In this document: piece by piece, positions 1 through 9,629 of the stretch
Position numbering within the stretch: position 1 is the first letter of the stretch
Layout of the letters: each line of letters opens with the position of its first letter
NCBI RefSeq assembly: GCF_002705925.1
Contig: NZ_NKRE01000001.1
Coordinates: 2,100,164 to 2,164,163 of the forward strand
Length of the DNA stretch: 64,000 nt
Direction: 5' to 3'
Source of the DNA: Mycobacterium ostraviense
Lineage (GTDB): Bacteria; Actinomycetota; Actinomycetes; Mycobacteriales; Mycobacteriaceae
The notes under the pieces: generated by a model
Told to the model about the DNA's origin: nothing
Database searches by the model: none
The model's input: the letters and a program-made list of their open reading frames with translations, nothing else
Program-made: the position numbers and the translations under genes

Positions 1-30
1 CGTGGGCTCGGAGATGTGTATAAGAGACAG
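1..30. other. Nextera/Tn5 sequencing adapter remnant (artefact)
   Basis: Bases 12-30 are the 19-bp Tn5 mosaic end used in Nextera libraries (AGATGTGTATAAGAGACAG), and bases 1-11 match the 3' part of the Nextera read-2 adapter arm (CGTGGGCTCGG). Genomic sequence starts at base 31 inside narH. This is untrimmed library sequence at a contig end and not a biological transposon end. Confidence 0.97.
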
Positions 31-225
31 CCCCCCGCGCCAGCGCGCCTGGTCTTCATAGGTGCGCGGATACCCTTGGCCGGGACGGGTTTCGACGTTG
101 TTGAACCAGACGTACTCGGTGCCCGCGCGATTTGTCCAAGCCTGCTTGCAGGTCACCGAACAGGTGTGGCAGCCGATGCACTTGTCGAGGTTCATCACCA
201 TCGCCAGCTGTGCCATGACTTTCAT
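31..225 (-). CDS. narH: Nitrate reductase beta subunit NarH, 5' end only
   Basis: This is the electron-transfer subunit of respiratory nitrate reductase, passing electrons from NarI haems to NarG on the cytoplasmic face of the membrane. Only the first 65 codons are present; the rest lies beyond the contig end. The first ferredoxin-type [4Fe-4S] motif CIGCHTCSVTC is seen with Cys at 16, 19, 22 and 26, followed by the typical NarH segment EYVWFNNVETRPGQGYP. The ATG overlaps the narG stop (TGATG), so translation is coupled to narG. narJ and narI would be expected further downstream. Confidence 0.95.
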
Positions 226-3200
226 CAGTAGGTCACCTCTTGGGAGCGCCGACGTACTACCGCCACCTCGTCACGCTGCTTCCCGGTTGGGCCCAGGTAG
301 TTGAACGCGAACGCGTTCTGCGCATAGCCGCCCGCCAGGTGACTGGGCTTGATCAGCAGCCGGGTCAGCGAATTGTGGATCCCACCGCGACGCCCGGTGG
401 TCTCGGTCAGCGGTGTGTCGATGGTGCGCTCCTGGGCGTGGTAGACGAATACGACGCCGTCGGGCAGCCGGTGGCTGACGATCGCTCGGCACACCACCAC
501 CCCGTTGCGGTTGACCGCCTCCACCCAATCGTTGTCGCGCACACCGATTTCCGCCGCGTCGCCAATGCTCATCCACATGGTGGGTCCGCCCCGGGACAAC
601 GAGAGCATGAGCAGGTTGTCCTGATACTCCGAGTGGATCGACCACTTCGAGTATGGCGTCAGATACCGCACCGTCAGCACGGCGCCGTCAGCCCCCAGCC
701 CCGGCTCACCGAAAAACCGCGACATGTCCAGCGGCGGACGGTAGATCGGCAGCTGCTCGCCGAGCTCTTCGACCCAGTCGTGGTCCAGGTAGAAGTGCAT
801 CCGGCCGGTCAGCGTGTGAAACGGCTTGAGTTCCTCGATGTTCACCGTGAACGGGGCATATCGGCGCCCGCCGGTCTCGCTGCCGGACCACTCCGGGCTG
901 GTGATCACCGGCACCGGGCGAGCCTGTGCGTCGGCATAGGTGATGCGGCGTTCCTCGCTGCCTTCGGCCAGCTGCGCCAACCTGCGCCCGGTCCGTCGTT
1001 CCAGTTCATGAAATCCGTTGACCGCGAGCCGGCCATTGCTCGTTCCCGACAGCGCCAGGATCACGTCGGCCATCCGCTCGGCGGTGGTGATCGCCGGCCG
1101 GCCGGCCGCGGGCCCGGAGTTCAGCACCCCGAATTTGGCCGCGAGCTCGTCGACTTCGCGATCCGGCAAGACGGTGATGCCCTTGGTGGTCAGCCCCAGC
1201 CGTTCGGTCAGCGGCCCCAGCGTGGCCCACTTCTCGGCAATGGCGGCGTAGTCCCGCTCGACCACCGCGATGGTACCCATCGTCTTACCCGGCTTGGGCC
1301 GCTCTCCTACTGTGCGCCAGTCATATTCGACGCCCGACGGATACGCCATCGCGCCGGGTGTGTCGTGCGCAAGCGCGCCGAGCACGATATCGGTGCGGGT
1401 GCCGAGGTGTTTGGCCGCCAGCGTCGAGAAGGCGCTCGCGATCGCCCCGAACGCCTCGTAGTCCGAGCGGGTCTCCCACGGCGGATCGATGGCGGGGCTG
1501 AACGCGTGCACATACGGGTGCATGTCGGTGCTCGACAGGTCGGCCTTCTCGTACCAGGTGGCGGCCGGCAGCACCACGTCGGACAGCAACGTGGTGGACG
1601 TCATCCGGAAGTCGATCGACATCAACAGGTCGAGCTTGCCTTCACCGATATCGTCGCGCCAGACGATGTCGTTGGGCCGCAACGCTTCTGGCGTCGGCGT
1701 TGCCTGCAGGTTCGACGTCGTGCCGAGCAGGTGCGCCAGGAAGTACTCGTTGCCTTTGCTCGACGAGCCGAGCAGGTTGGCACGCCACACGTTGAGCACT
1801 CGCGGCCAGTTCGCCGGGTGGTCGGGATCGGCGAGCGCCGGCTTGAGCGCGCCCGTCGCGAGTTGTTCGGCCACGTAGTCCGCGATGTCGCGGCCGGCCG
1901 CACGCGCCTCGTCGGCGACGTCCAGGCTGGAGCGGTTGAACTGCGGGTAGAACGGTGTCCAGCCCATCGCGACCGCGGAGGCCAGCACGTCCATGGTGTG
2001 CTTGCCGGTGAACCGGCCGCGGCCGGCCGGGCTTGCCAGCGCGTCGGCTCGGTAGCCGTCGTAGCGCCATTGGTCGGTGTGCACGTACCAGTACGACGTG
2101 CCCGCCATCTGCCGCGGCGGCCGCGACCAGTCGGTGGCCATCGCCATCGTCGCCCAACCCGTGACCGGGCGGCACTTTTCCTGACCGACATAGTGGGCCC
2201 ACCCGCCGCCGTTGCGGCCCATCGACCCGGTGAGCAGCAACAACGCCAGCACGGCCCGGTAGGTGGCGTCGCCGTGGAACCACTGACAGATGCCGGCACC
2301 CATGATGATCATCGACCGGCCACCGGATTCCTCTGCGTTGCGGGCGAATTCGCGTGCCACGCGAATAACCTGGTCTGCCGATACCCCGGTGATCGGTTCC
2401 TGCCAGGCCGGCGTGTACGGGTATGCCGCATCGTCGTAATCAGTGGGCCAGTCTCCCGGCAGCCCGGGCCGGGCCACCCCGTATTGGGCCAGCATCAGGT
2501 CGAACACCGTGCAGGTCAGGTTCTCGCCAATGCGGCGCACCGGGACGCCGCGTGTCATCGACTCGCCGCGGCCGTCGGCAGTGTCGAAGCGGGGCAGGAT
2601 GATTCGCGCGGATTCGCCGGCGCTGCGGTGAGCGACGGTGAGGGCCGGCACGATGTCGCCGAGGTCGAGGTTCCACTTGCCCACGCCGTCGTCGCCGTAC
2701 CGGAAGCCCAGCGAACCGTGCGGGACCGCGGCCCGGTCCGTGGCGCCGTCCAGCAAGACCGGTCTGAACGCCGCATTCTCGACATCGTGGCCCAGGTCGG
2801 CGGCGGTGAGGACCTTGCCCGGCACCAAGTCGTCACCCCGGCTTTCCAGCTTGACCAGAAACGGCAGGTCGGTGAACCGGCGCACATAATCGACGAAGAA
2901 CGGAATCCGTTGCTTGACAAAGCATTCCGAGAGAATTACGTGTCCCATCGCCATCGCCAGCGCGCCGTCGGTGCCGGCCGCGCACGGCAGCCACTCGTCG
3001 GCGAACTTGGTGTTGTCGGCGTAGTCGGGGCTGACGGTGACCACCTTGGTGCCGCGGTAACGCACCTCGGCCATCCAGTGCGCATCCGGCGTGCGGGTGA
3101 CCGGCACGTTCGAACCCCACATCATCAGGTACGCGGCGTCCCACCAGTCACCGGACTCCGGCACGTCGGTCTGGTCGCCGAACACCTGCGGCGCCGCCAC

Positions 3201-3899
3201 CGGCAGGTCGGCGTACCAGTCGTAGAACGACGTCATCGCCCCGCCGATCAACTCCACGAAACGGGAACCGGCCGCGTGGCTGACCATCGACATCGCCGGG
3301 ATCGGTGAGAAGCCGGCAACCCGGTCCGGGCCGTAGGTCTTGATGGTGTACACGTGCGCCGCGGCGATCATCTCGGTGGCCTCGGCCCACGTGACTCGCA
3401 CCAGCCCGCCTTTGCCCCGCGCCCGCTGGTATCGGCGGCGCCGGTCTGGGCCGGACACCACGTCGGCCCACGCCAGCACCGGATCGATCAAGCGCGCCTT
3501 GGCTTCCCGGTACATTTCGACGAGCACGCCGCGGGCATACGGGTAACGCACCCGCGTCGGCGAATAGGTGTACCACGAGAACGCGGCACCGCGCGGACAG
3601 CCGCGCGGTTCGTATTCGGGGCGGTCGGGGCCGACGGACGGATAGTCGGTCTCCTGGTTCTCCCAGGTGATGATCCCGTCCTTCACGTAGATCTTCCACG
3701 AGCAGGACCCGGTGCAGTTGACGCCGTGGGTGGAGCGCACCACTTTGTCGTGGCTCCACCGGTCGCGGTAGAAGACATCACCTTCTCGCCCGCCCTGCCG
3801 GGTGACAGTGCGCAGGTCCTCGGAGAACTTCCCCGGCGTGAAGAACCTTCCGCAGCGCTCGAGCAGTTCTTCGATCCGGCCCCCGGGTGGGCTGCTCAC
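225..3899 (-). CDS. narG: Respiratory nitrate reductase alpha subunit NarG
   Basis: This is the molybdopterin-bis-MGD catalytic subunit that reduces nitrate to nitrite during anaerobic respiration or for redox balance. At 1224 residues it has the usual length. Near the N-terminus is the FS0 cluster motif with His58, Cys62, Cys66 and Cys101 (HGVNCTGSCSW, then RGCPRG). The block FYDWYADLP should carry the Asp that ligates molybdenum, followed by QTDVPESGDWW and GSNVPVTRTPDAHWM. The C-terminus has the molydopterin-dinucleotide-binding region. I chose GTG at 3899 because it overlaps the narK stop (GTGA) and gives the normal N-terminus; the frame is open further upstream only by chance. The order is narK-narG-narH, all coupled. 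Confidence 0.96.
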   Translation of the reverse strand: MSSPPGGRIEELLERCGRFFTPGKFSEDLRTVTRQGGREGDVFYRDRWSHDKVVRSTHGVNCTGSCSWKIYVKDGIITWENQETDYPSVGPDRPEYEPRGCPRGAAFSWYTYSPTRVRYPYARGVLVEMYREAKARLIDPVLAWADVVSGPDRRRRYQRARGKGGLVRVTWAEATEMIAAAHVYTIKTYGPDRVAGFSPIPAMSMVSHAAGSRFVELIGGAMTSFYDWYADLPVAAPQVFGDQTDVPESGDWWDAAYLMMWGSNVPVTRTPDAHWMAEVRYRGTKVVTVSPDYADNTKFADEWLPCAAGTDGALAMAMGHVILSECFVKQRIPFFVDYVRRFTDLPFLVKLESRGDDLVPGKVLTAADLGHDVENAAFRPVLLDGATDRAAVPHGSLGFRYGDDGVGKWNLDLGDIVPALTVAHRSAGESARIILPRFDTADGRGESMTRGVPVRRIGENLTCTVFDLMLAQYGVARPGLPGDWPTDYDDAAYPYTPAWQEPITGVSADQVIRVAREFARNAEESGGRSMIIMGAGICQWFHGDATYRAVLALLLLTGSMGRNGGGWAHYVGQEKCRPVTGWATMAMATDWSRPPRQMAGTSYWYVHTDQWRYDGYRADALASPAGRGRFTGKHTMDVLASAVAMGWTPFYPQFNRSSLDVADEARAAGRDIADYVAEQLATGALKPALADPDHPANWPRVLNVWRANLLGSSSKGNEYFLAHLLGTTSNLQATPTPEALRPNDIVWRDDIGEGKLDLLMSIDFRMTSTTLLSDVVLPAATWYEKADLSSTDMHPYVHAFSPAIDPPWETRSDYEAFGAIASAFSTLAAKHLGTRTDIVLGALAHDTPGAMAYPSGVEYDWRTVGERPKPGKTMGTIAVVERDYAAIAEKWATLGPLTERLGLTTKGITVLPDREVDELAAKFGVLNSGPAAGRPAITTAERMADVILALSGTSNGRLAVNGFHELERRTGRRLAQLAEGSEERRITYADAQARPVPVITSPEWSGSETGGRRYAPFTVNIEELKPFHTLTGRMHFYLDHDWVEELGEQLPIYRPPLDMSRFFGEPGLGADGAVLTVRYLTPYSKWSIHSEYQDNLLMLSLSRGGPTMWMSIGDAAEIGVRDNDWVEAVNRNGVVVCRAIVSHRLPDGVVFVYHAQERTIDTPLTETTGRRGGIHNSLTRLLIKPSHLAGGYAQNAFAFNYLGPTGKQRDEVAVVRRRSQEVTY

Positions 3900-5120
3900 G
3901 CGGTCGCCTTCCGGCGTTCGGCCGCGGGTTCGGTCGCGTGCAGTCTTAGCGCCGTGTATGCCAGCGCCACCAGCGCGGTCGCGACCAACAGCAGCAGCCC
4001 GACGGTGTAGTCGTTCTCGACAGGGTCGTAGGTCGCGCCCATCACCAACGGCGGGAAGTAGCCGCCCAGACCGCCCGCGGCGGCGACGATGCCGGTGATC
4101 GTGCCGACAGACTGGGCGGGTGAGCGGCGGGCGACCCAGGCGATCACGCCGCCGGTGCCGGCCCCCAGGAAGATCGCCAGTGTGATGAACGTCAGCGCCG
4201 AGAACACGTCCGGCGGTGGCTTGAACGCCGCGATGAACGCCAGCGCCGCGGTACCGGCCAGCGACCCGAGGACGACGTACTTGGGCGCGATGCGGTCGGC
4301 GAGCGCGCCGCCGAACGGCCGGGCCAGCACGGCAGCCACCGCGAAGCCGGCCGTGCGGGCGCCCGCGTCGACCGCGGAGAAACCGTAGATGGTCTTGATA
4401 TAGGTGGGCAGGTAGTTGGCGAACGCGACGAAACCACCGAACACGATGGCGTACAGGAACGACATCTTCCAGGTCACCCGCAGCTTCGCGGCGGCGATCA
4501 GCTTCGGTAGCACCGGGCCGGTGTTCGGTGTGAAGTCCGGCGAGTTGCGCATGACCAGCACACACGCCGCGGCGGTGAGCGCCAGCACGACGGCGATGAT
4601 GAGGTGGGTATTGAACAGACGAACCAGCGCAGGAATCGTGGTGTGAAGAACGCGGACAAGGCGGTGCCCACCATGCCCATGCCGAACACCCCAGTGGCGA
4701 ACCCACGGCGGGCGGGCGGGTACCACGCGTTGACGAACGAGATCCCGACGGCAAAAACCGTGCCCGCGATCCCGAGGAAAAACCCGAACACCAACAGCAA
4801 CGGGTAGGAACCCGACTTCCCGGCAAGACCCACGGCCAGCACCGGCGCGATCGACGCCAGCGAGATCGCAATGAACATCGCGCGGCCGCCGAACCGGTCG
4901 GTCAACGAGCCGATGACGATCCGACCCAGTGCCCCGACCAGAATGGGTGTCGCCACGAGCAGCGAGGCTTGCGCGCTCGACAGCCGCAACTGCTCGGCGT
5001 AGGTCGTTGATAGCGCCCGATCATGTTCCATGCCCAGAAGTTGACGGTCGAGACCCAGGTCGCCAGGGCCAAGTTCGCGTCCTGCCGTGCGCCGGTATCC
5101 GGCGCATTCGCCGTAGTCAC
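3896..5120 (-). pseudogene. narK: Nitrate/nitrite transporter NarK with two frameshifts
   Basis: This is a major-facilitator nitrate/nitrite transporter upstream of narG. The product is recognisable only by joining three frames: 5120 to about 5020 (LALATWVSTVNFWAWNMIG), about 5020 to 4620 (LSTTYAEQLRLSSAQASLL through FFTPRFLRWF) and about 4620 to 3896 (LFNTHLIIAVVLALT to the C-terminus). Each break fits a single missing base: restoring one C gives NMIGPLSTTY, and one G gives RWFGLFNTH. The rest is well conserved with no other stop. The start could be GTG 5120 or TTG 5132. Either the gene is recently inactivated or the consensus carries two indels. The intact 3' end still couples into narG. 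Confidence 0.88.
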
Positions 5121-5203
5121 CGTTTCACCCAATCACCTCATCAACGGGTTCGAAACCAAACCGAAGTAATCGGCGGGCCGGCCGCGGCCCGGTACATATT
5201 GTG

Positions 5204-6160
5204 CTAGGCGCCGGCCCGCACCGCGGACACGAACAGGTTCCGCGGCGCGCTGTCTTGGACCTCCGTCGGCGGGTTGCGGTCGTAGCCGGCCATCAACTGC
5301 GCCGACGGCGTCACCGTCACCTCCCAGCCGTGGCGGCGCAGCCAGTCGCCGACGTCGTCGCGCTCCTCGAAGTACCACAGCTCGTCGGTGCTGGGCACCT
5401 CGCGCTGCGGGTCGACCTTGGCCATCAGTGCCCGGACGCGGTCCATCCGCTCGCGCCGCTTGGCGCGGAACGCGGGGTCCAGAAAGTCGGGTCCGAGCGC
5501 CTCGACAGCGATCCGGCTGCCGATGACGGCGAGGCCCTGAACGCGATTGAACAGCAGATCCTGGGCAACTGCCGGCAAATACGGCATGAGCCCCTCGGCT
5601 GACCATGCGCTCGGCGCCGACGCGTCGAAACCGGCCTGCTGCAACGCCTTCGGCCAGCCTTGGCGCAGGTCCACCGGGACGCCGACTCGACGGCAGGTCG
5701 GCTCGGCCCCGTGCTCGCGTAGCGTCGCCGTTTTGAACTCCAGCACCTTGGGCTGGTCGAGTTCGTAGACCGTGGTGCCGTCGGGCCACGGCAACCGCCA
5801 GCACCGCGAGTCCAGGCCGGCCGCCAGAATCACCGCCTGACCGATGCCCGCTCGGGTCGCGTCCCGGAAGAAGGTGTCGAAAAACGCTGTGCGGCAAGCC
5901 ATATAGTTGGTCATTGCCTGCATCCGCAGCGACACCTCGGGCTCGGCTTCGAGGACTTCGGCGGGCAGCTGCGACCCCGAATACCAGTTCCACACGCCGT
6001 CGCCGGCCGCGTCGAGGAAAATCCGCGCGAACGGATCGCTGATCAGCGGATTCTCGCTCACGGTTTCGGCCGCACGCGCCGCCGCCACGCCCAGCGCCGT
6101 CGCGCCCACGCTCTCGGTGATCTCCCAGCTGTCGTTATCGGTTCTGGCGGTTCTGGCCAT
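5204..6160 (-). CDS. SAM-dependent methyltransferase, mycobacterial LCMT-like family (TIGR00027)
   Basis: This 318-residue protein belongs to the expanded mycobacterial family of putative O-methyltransferases related to leucine carboxyl methyltransferase. It opens with the family block [21 protein letters not shown], followed by [17 protein letters not shown]. The SAM-binding loop is [16 protein letters not shown] at about residues 109-124, and an acidic residue in [13 protein letters not shown] should bind the ribose. A GGGAGGAAG ribosome site precedes the ATG. The substrate is unknown for nearly all members, and nothing nearby indicates it. It is a single gene between narK and vapBC. Confidence 0.9.
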   Translation of the reverse strand: MARTARTDNDSWEITESVGATALGVAAARAAETVSENPLISDPFARIFLDAAGDGVWNWYSGSQLPAEVLEAEPEVSLRMQAMTNYMACRTAFFDTFFRDATRAGIGQAVILAAGLDSRCWRLPWPDGTTVYELDQPKVLEFKTATLREHGAEPTCRRVGVPVDLRQGWPKALQQAGFDASAPSAWSAEGLMPYLPAVAQDLLFNRVQGLAVIGSRIAVEALGPDFLDPAFRAKRRERMDRVRALMAKVDPQREVPSTDELWYFEERDDVGDWLRRHGWEVTVTPSAQLMAGYDRNPPTEVQDSAPRNLFVSAVRAGA

Positions 6161-6244
6161 GCTCGCTTCCTCCCGTCAACACCGACCCTACGTGCCGGTA
6201 CCCGAGCCGTCGGTCCGGGTCGGGGCACACCGGTTGGCCGTGTG

Positions 6245-6646
6245 TCAGCAGGCCGTCGGTATGAGGGCCGCGACGTCGCTGTGCAAATGCGCCAGTCCGC
6301 TATCGAGAGTCGCCAATTGCCCGTTGCGGCTTCGGGCCAGCTGAGCCAGGTAAGCATCGGTCACCTGTCGGTGGCCGACCACGCCTCCGATCTCGACATC
6401 GGCGAAAGAGACGCTGTCGGGCCAGAACTCGTGGCGCGTTGCGGTTTCGACGGCGCTGACCACCTCCCGCGCCGCTGCCGCGGATTGGCCCGTCCGCAGC
6501 AAGAATCGAACCAGACTTCCCTGCGTGATGGGGCACGTCGCGAAGCCGGCGTCACGCGTGGACAGCCATGCCGCGGCGGCGTCGTGATGCACGTGCTCGG
6601 CGACCACCAGTGCGATCAGCACGTTCGCGTCCAGCAGCGCGATCAC
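6245..6646 (-). CDS. vapC: VapC-type PIN-domain ribonuclease toxin
   Basis: This 133-residue PIN-domain protein is the likely RNase toxin of a type II toxin-antitoxin pair. The acidic metal site is visible as Asp6 (LLDANVL), Asp97 (VTDAYLAQLA) and Asp115 (LATLDSGLA). The second acidic position of the classical PIN quartet falls in CPITQGSLVRF, where a Gln stands as in one mycobacterial VapC subgroup. The start codon overlaps the end of vapB (ATGA), the standard VapBC arrangement, so synthesis is coupled and the antitoxin comes first. It appears intact. The RNA target cannot be told from sequence. Confidence 0.92.
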   Translation of the reverse strand: MIALLDANVLIALVVAEHVHHDAAAAWLSTRDAGFATCPITQGSLVRFLLRTGQSAAAAREVVSAVETATRHEFWPDSVSFADVEIGGVVGHRQVTDAYLAQLARSRNGQLATLDSGLAHLHSDVAALIPTAC

Positions 6647-6870
6647 GCCTCATCCTCCAACGAGCGCACGTCCTCGGAGGTCACGACTTTGCCGACGCTC
6701 ACCAGTGGCAACCCGGTCCTGGGATCGGTGGAGATCGCGGCGGTACGGCCGGCTACCAGGCCGCGTCGCATGAGGTCGGCAACGGTTTCACTTAAGGTGC
6801 GGCGAGTGTCCCGGGCGATAGCCAGCGCCTGTTTGTGCAGGTCGTCGGGGAGATCAATGGTGGTACGCAC
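6643..6870 (-). CDS. vapB: VapB antitoxin, ribbon-helix-helix type
   Basis: This 75-residue protein has the ribbon-helix-helix N-terminus MRTTIDLPDDLHKQALAIA followed by RRTLSETVADLMRRGL, which would dimerise and bind the vapBC promoter. Its C-terminal tail (about residues 48-75) would wrap the toxin. It is the first gene of the pair, with its stop overlapping the vapC start. Autoregulation through the 120-bp divergent region shared with the SEC-C gene is the expected mode. No clear operator palindrome was identified there. Confidence 0.9.
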   Translation of the reverse strand: MRTTIDLPDDLHKQALAIARDTRRTLSETVADLMRRGLVAGRTAAISTDPRTGLPLVSVGKVVTSEDVRSLEDEA

Positions 6871-6991
6871 ACCGAAGCCTACATCATTGCATCACGATGC
6901 CGTAATGTAGCCGGCTCCGAGCCGACCAACAACCCGAAGTAGGCCGGCAGGGTTCTCGCGGCGCGGCTCGCCGGCGCATAGGGTGGTCGCC

Positions 6992-9547
6992 ATGGCTGAT
7001 GCCCTCGCCGGGTCCGAGACCCTGGCAAGAATCCTGACCCAACACGGCCCGTTGGACGCCGACGACATCGCAGCGCGGCTACAGGACGGCGGCGTGGCCG
7101 ATCCGGATGCCGTGCTGGATCAGGTTCTCGACGAAATAGAGTGTCCGGCAAGGCAATTGGTCGACGAAAGGTGGGTATGGCTGCCGGCCGTGCTGACCGG
7201 CCGGGTGTTCACACACCGGGTCGGCGCAGCCGAGCTGGCCCACGACCTGCTCACGGTGACCCCGGATCTGGACCCCATCACCGAGCTCTGCGAGCACGCG
7301 CAGTACCGGCGACTCGCCGACGGTTCGCCGGCGCAAGTCATGCTGGCCGAGTTCGATGACACGCTGCTCGAACAGCGAGACATTCCCGACGAGGCGGTCG
7401 ACCCGCACGAGGCGCTGCTCCTGGCGCCGGGCACATTGGGCGCGTTGAGGGTGGCCGAGGGCGACCTGGTCGGGATACGGCTGACCGACCAGGGTCTCAC
7501 GGTCGAGCGGGTCTCCGATGCTGGGCCGGGCGGCGAAGTGGGCGCCCGGCTGGCCGCGACGCTCGACCCCGAGGAGCCGCACTATTTCGATGCCGCGGTG
7601 TGGACGGTGTGCGCCGAGAACCCGCAGCTGTTCACCGACCCTGTGCCGCCGCTGTCCGAGATCGTCGACGACTATGGTCTCGAGCGCCGCGGCGAATGGC
7701 TTGCAACACGCGGATTCGATTTCGACGCTTGGCAATTCGATCAGGGTTGCGCGGCGCTAGCCGAGCGGCATGACCTCGACGCCGAGGACGCGTTCGCGCT
7801 GTTCACGCTGATCAGGTTCTACGACCGGATATCTCTGCTGATCGCGGCCGCCGCCGAGGAGGAGTCACCAGAGGAAGTGGTAGCCGCAGCCGTCGGTAGC
7901 TTGACGACGCCCGAGTTCGACAACCTCGCCGGTCTTGTCGGGAAGGTAGGGGTCGCGCTCGCCGAACCGCTACTGGCTGAGCTGCTGGTGGCCGAGACGG
8001 TCGGCACCGAAAGCGTCGGGGTGGTGGCGCTGGGTTTGTTCGCCGAGGTGCTGGAGTCGACGGTGCCCCGTCCGGCGCGGGTGGCGTGTCGGTGGCTGCG
8101 TGCGGTGGCGCTGGAGCGCATCGGCGACATCGAGGCCGCCGAACGCGAACTCCTGGCCGCCGAGTCGATGGATCCGGATTGGCCGTTGCCGTTGTTCGAT
8201 CTGGCTCGCATCGCCTCCGACCGCGGTGACGTCGAGCGCGGTTTGGCGTTGCTGCGCCGCGCCGGCGCCGAGCCGGACTACCCGCTGGTGGAGCTGCTGG
8301 AGCAGTACCGGGCCGAGCCGCGCCGTGACGTCGGCCGAAATGACTTGTGCTGGTGCGGGTCTGGGCGCAAGTACAAGAAATGCCATCTCGGGCGGGAACA
8401 GCTGCCGCTGGACGACCGGGCACGCTGGCTGTACGCGAAGGCCATCCAGCATGCGCTGGTGAGCGGCTGGAACGACCTGTTGATCGACGTGGCCGACGAA
8501 CGCTCCCGCTATGCCGGCGATGATCTCGACGTGCTGACTGCTGCCCTGGGTGATCCGCTGGTGATCGACGCGGTGCTGTTCGAGGGCGGGGCGTTCGAGG
8601 AGTTCCTCGAGATCCGCGGGTCGCTGCTGCCCGACGACGAGCGGCTGCTGGCGCAGCAGTGGCTGTTGGTCCAGCGGTCGGTGTTCGAGGTGGAGCGGGT
8701 GCAACGCGGCCACAGCGTCACCGTGCGCGACCTGCGCAGCGGCGACACCCACGAGGTGCGGGAGCAGGCGGCTAGCCGCCAGCTCAAGCCGGGACAGCTG
8801 GTGTGCGCGCGAGTGCTGCCCGCCGGGGAGACCATGCGATTTTTCGGCGGCGTGGAACCGGTCGCGCTGCACGAGCGCGACCCGCTGATCGAACTGCTGG
8901 ACACCGAACCCGACGCGGTGACGCTGGTGGCGTACCTGAGCCGCCGGTTCGCGCCGCCGGCGCTGACCAACACCGACGGTGATCCGCTGGCCATCTGTGA
9001 GGCCGTCGTGCGCGTCGGCGACCGGGCCGCGATCCAGGCCGCACTCGACGACACCTACCAGCGCGTCGAGGACGAACAGCCGCCGCGCTGGCACGAACAT
9101 GTCACCGACGATGGGACGCAGCGGATCCGCGCGACCCTGGTGCTCGACGGCGACACGCTGCGGGTAGAGACCAATAGCGAAAGGCGGATGGACCGGGTGC
9201 TGGCCGCGGTGGCCGCCCTGGACCCGACGATGAGCGTGCAGGAGGACTCGCGTCGCGCGGTGCGTGATATCCGCGAGCTGGCCGAGTTCGCCAAGCAGCT
9301 GCCGGCTACCGAGGAAAGGGCGCCCGATGGGCCCGAGGTGGCCGCGGCTCTCGAGGAGTTCGTTCGCGACTACGAAACCAAATGGCTCGACAGGCCCCTC
9401 CCCGCGCTCGAGGGTCGCACCCCGCGGCAGGCCGCCGACGACCCCACCCGACGCGGCGACCTGATCAAACTCCTCGACAGCTTCCCCGCCGCGGCAGGTG
9501 CCGGCGCCATGGACGTCAACCGGCTGCGCGCCGCGTTGGGACTGTAG
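6992..9547 (+). CDS. SEC-C zinc-motif protein of unknown function
   Basis: This is an 851-residue cytosolic acidic protein. At residues 453-465 it carries a SEC-C motif ([13 protein letters not shown]), the small zinc-binding module found at the SecA C-terminus and in many unrelated proteins. The part before the motif (about 340-440) is Ala/Glu/Leu-rich with repeated helical pairs resembling TPR-like packing, for example [18 protein letters not shown]. No catalytic signature is evident, so the molecular role is unknown. I took ATG 6992 rather than the GTG three codons upstream. It is divergent from vapB and followed 82 bp later by the FIST gene. Codon use is normal for the host. Confidence 0.8.
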   Translation: MADALAGSETLARILTQHGPLDADDIAARLQDGGVADPDAVLDQVLDEIECPARQLVDERWVWLPAVLTGRVFTHRVGAAELAHDLLTVTPDLDPITELCEHAQYRRLADGSPAQVMLAEFDDTLLEQRDIPDEAVDPHEALLLAPGTLGALRVAEGDLVGIRLTDQGLTVERVSDAGPGGEVGARLAATLDPEEPHYFDAAVWTVCAENPQLFTDPVPPLSEIVDDYGLERRGEWLATRGFDFDAWQFDQGCAALAERHDLDAEDAFALFTLIRFYDRISLLIAAAAEEESPEEVVAAAVGSLTTPEFDNLAGLVGKVGVALAEPLLAELLVAETVGTESVGVVALGLFAEVLESTVPRPARVACRWLRAVALERIGDIEAAERELLAAESMDPDWPLPLFDLARIASDRGDVERGLALLRRAGAEPDYPLVELLEQYRAEPRRDVGRNDLCWCGSGRKYKKCHLGREQLPLDDRARWLYAKAIQHALVSGWNDLLIDVADERSRYAGDDLDVLTAALGDPLVIDAVLFEGGAFEEFLEIRGSLLPDDERLLAQQWLLVQRSVFEVERVQRGHSVTVRDLRSGDTHEVREQAASRQLKPGQLVCARVLPAGETMRFFGGVEPVALHERDPLIELLDTEPDAVTLVAYLSRRFAPPALTNTDGDPLAICEAVVRVGDRAAIQAALDDTYQRVEDEQPPRWHEHVTDDGTQRIRATLVLDGDTLRVETNSERRMDRVLAAVAALDPTMSVQEDSRRAVRDIRELAEFAKQLPATEERAPDGPEVAAALEEFVRDYETKWLDRPLPALEGRTPRQAADDPTRRGDLIKLLDSFPAAAGAGAMDVNRLRAALGL

Positions 9548-9629
9548 TTCGGGCGGCGTGAGGGCATGTTTCTGCAGAACGGGCCGCGATTCCGGCGGAA
9601 ACAGCCGCCGGGCGGCGCATGATGGAAGG

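Noticed and set aside
12..30. Tn5 mosaic end as evidence of a natural transposon
   Set aside because: It is exactly the library adapter and sits at the contig terminus with the index-arm sequence, so it is artefact.
240..3308. Open frame of about 1000 codons on the plus strand opposite narG
   Set aside because: It mirrors the codon pattern of narG in GC-rich DNA and has no domain or ribosome site.
225..4871. Continuous narG frame running through narK, suggesting a NarK-NarG fusion
   Set aside because: The narK part in that frame does not encode NarK residues; it is open by chance upstream of the GTG at 3899.
5145..5165. GGGTTCGAAACC resembling a tRNA T-arm
   Set aside because: No acceptor, D-arm or anticodon arm can be drawn around it; it lies between narK and the methyltransferase gene.
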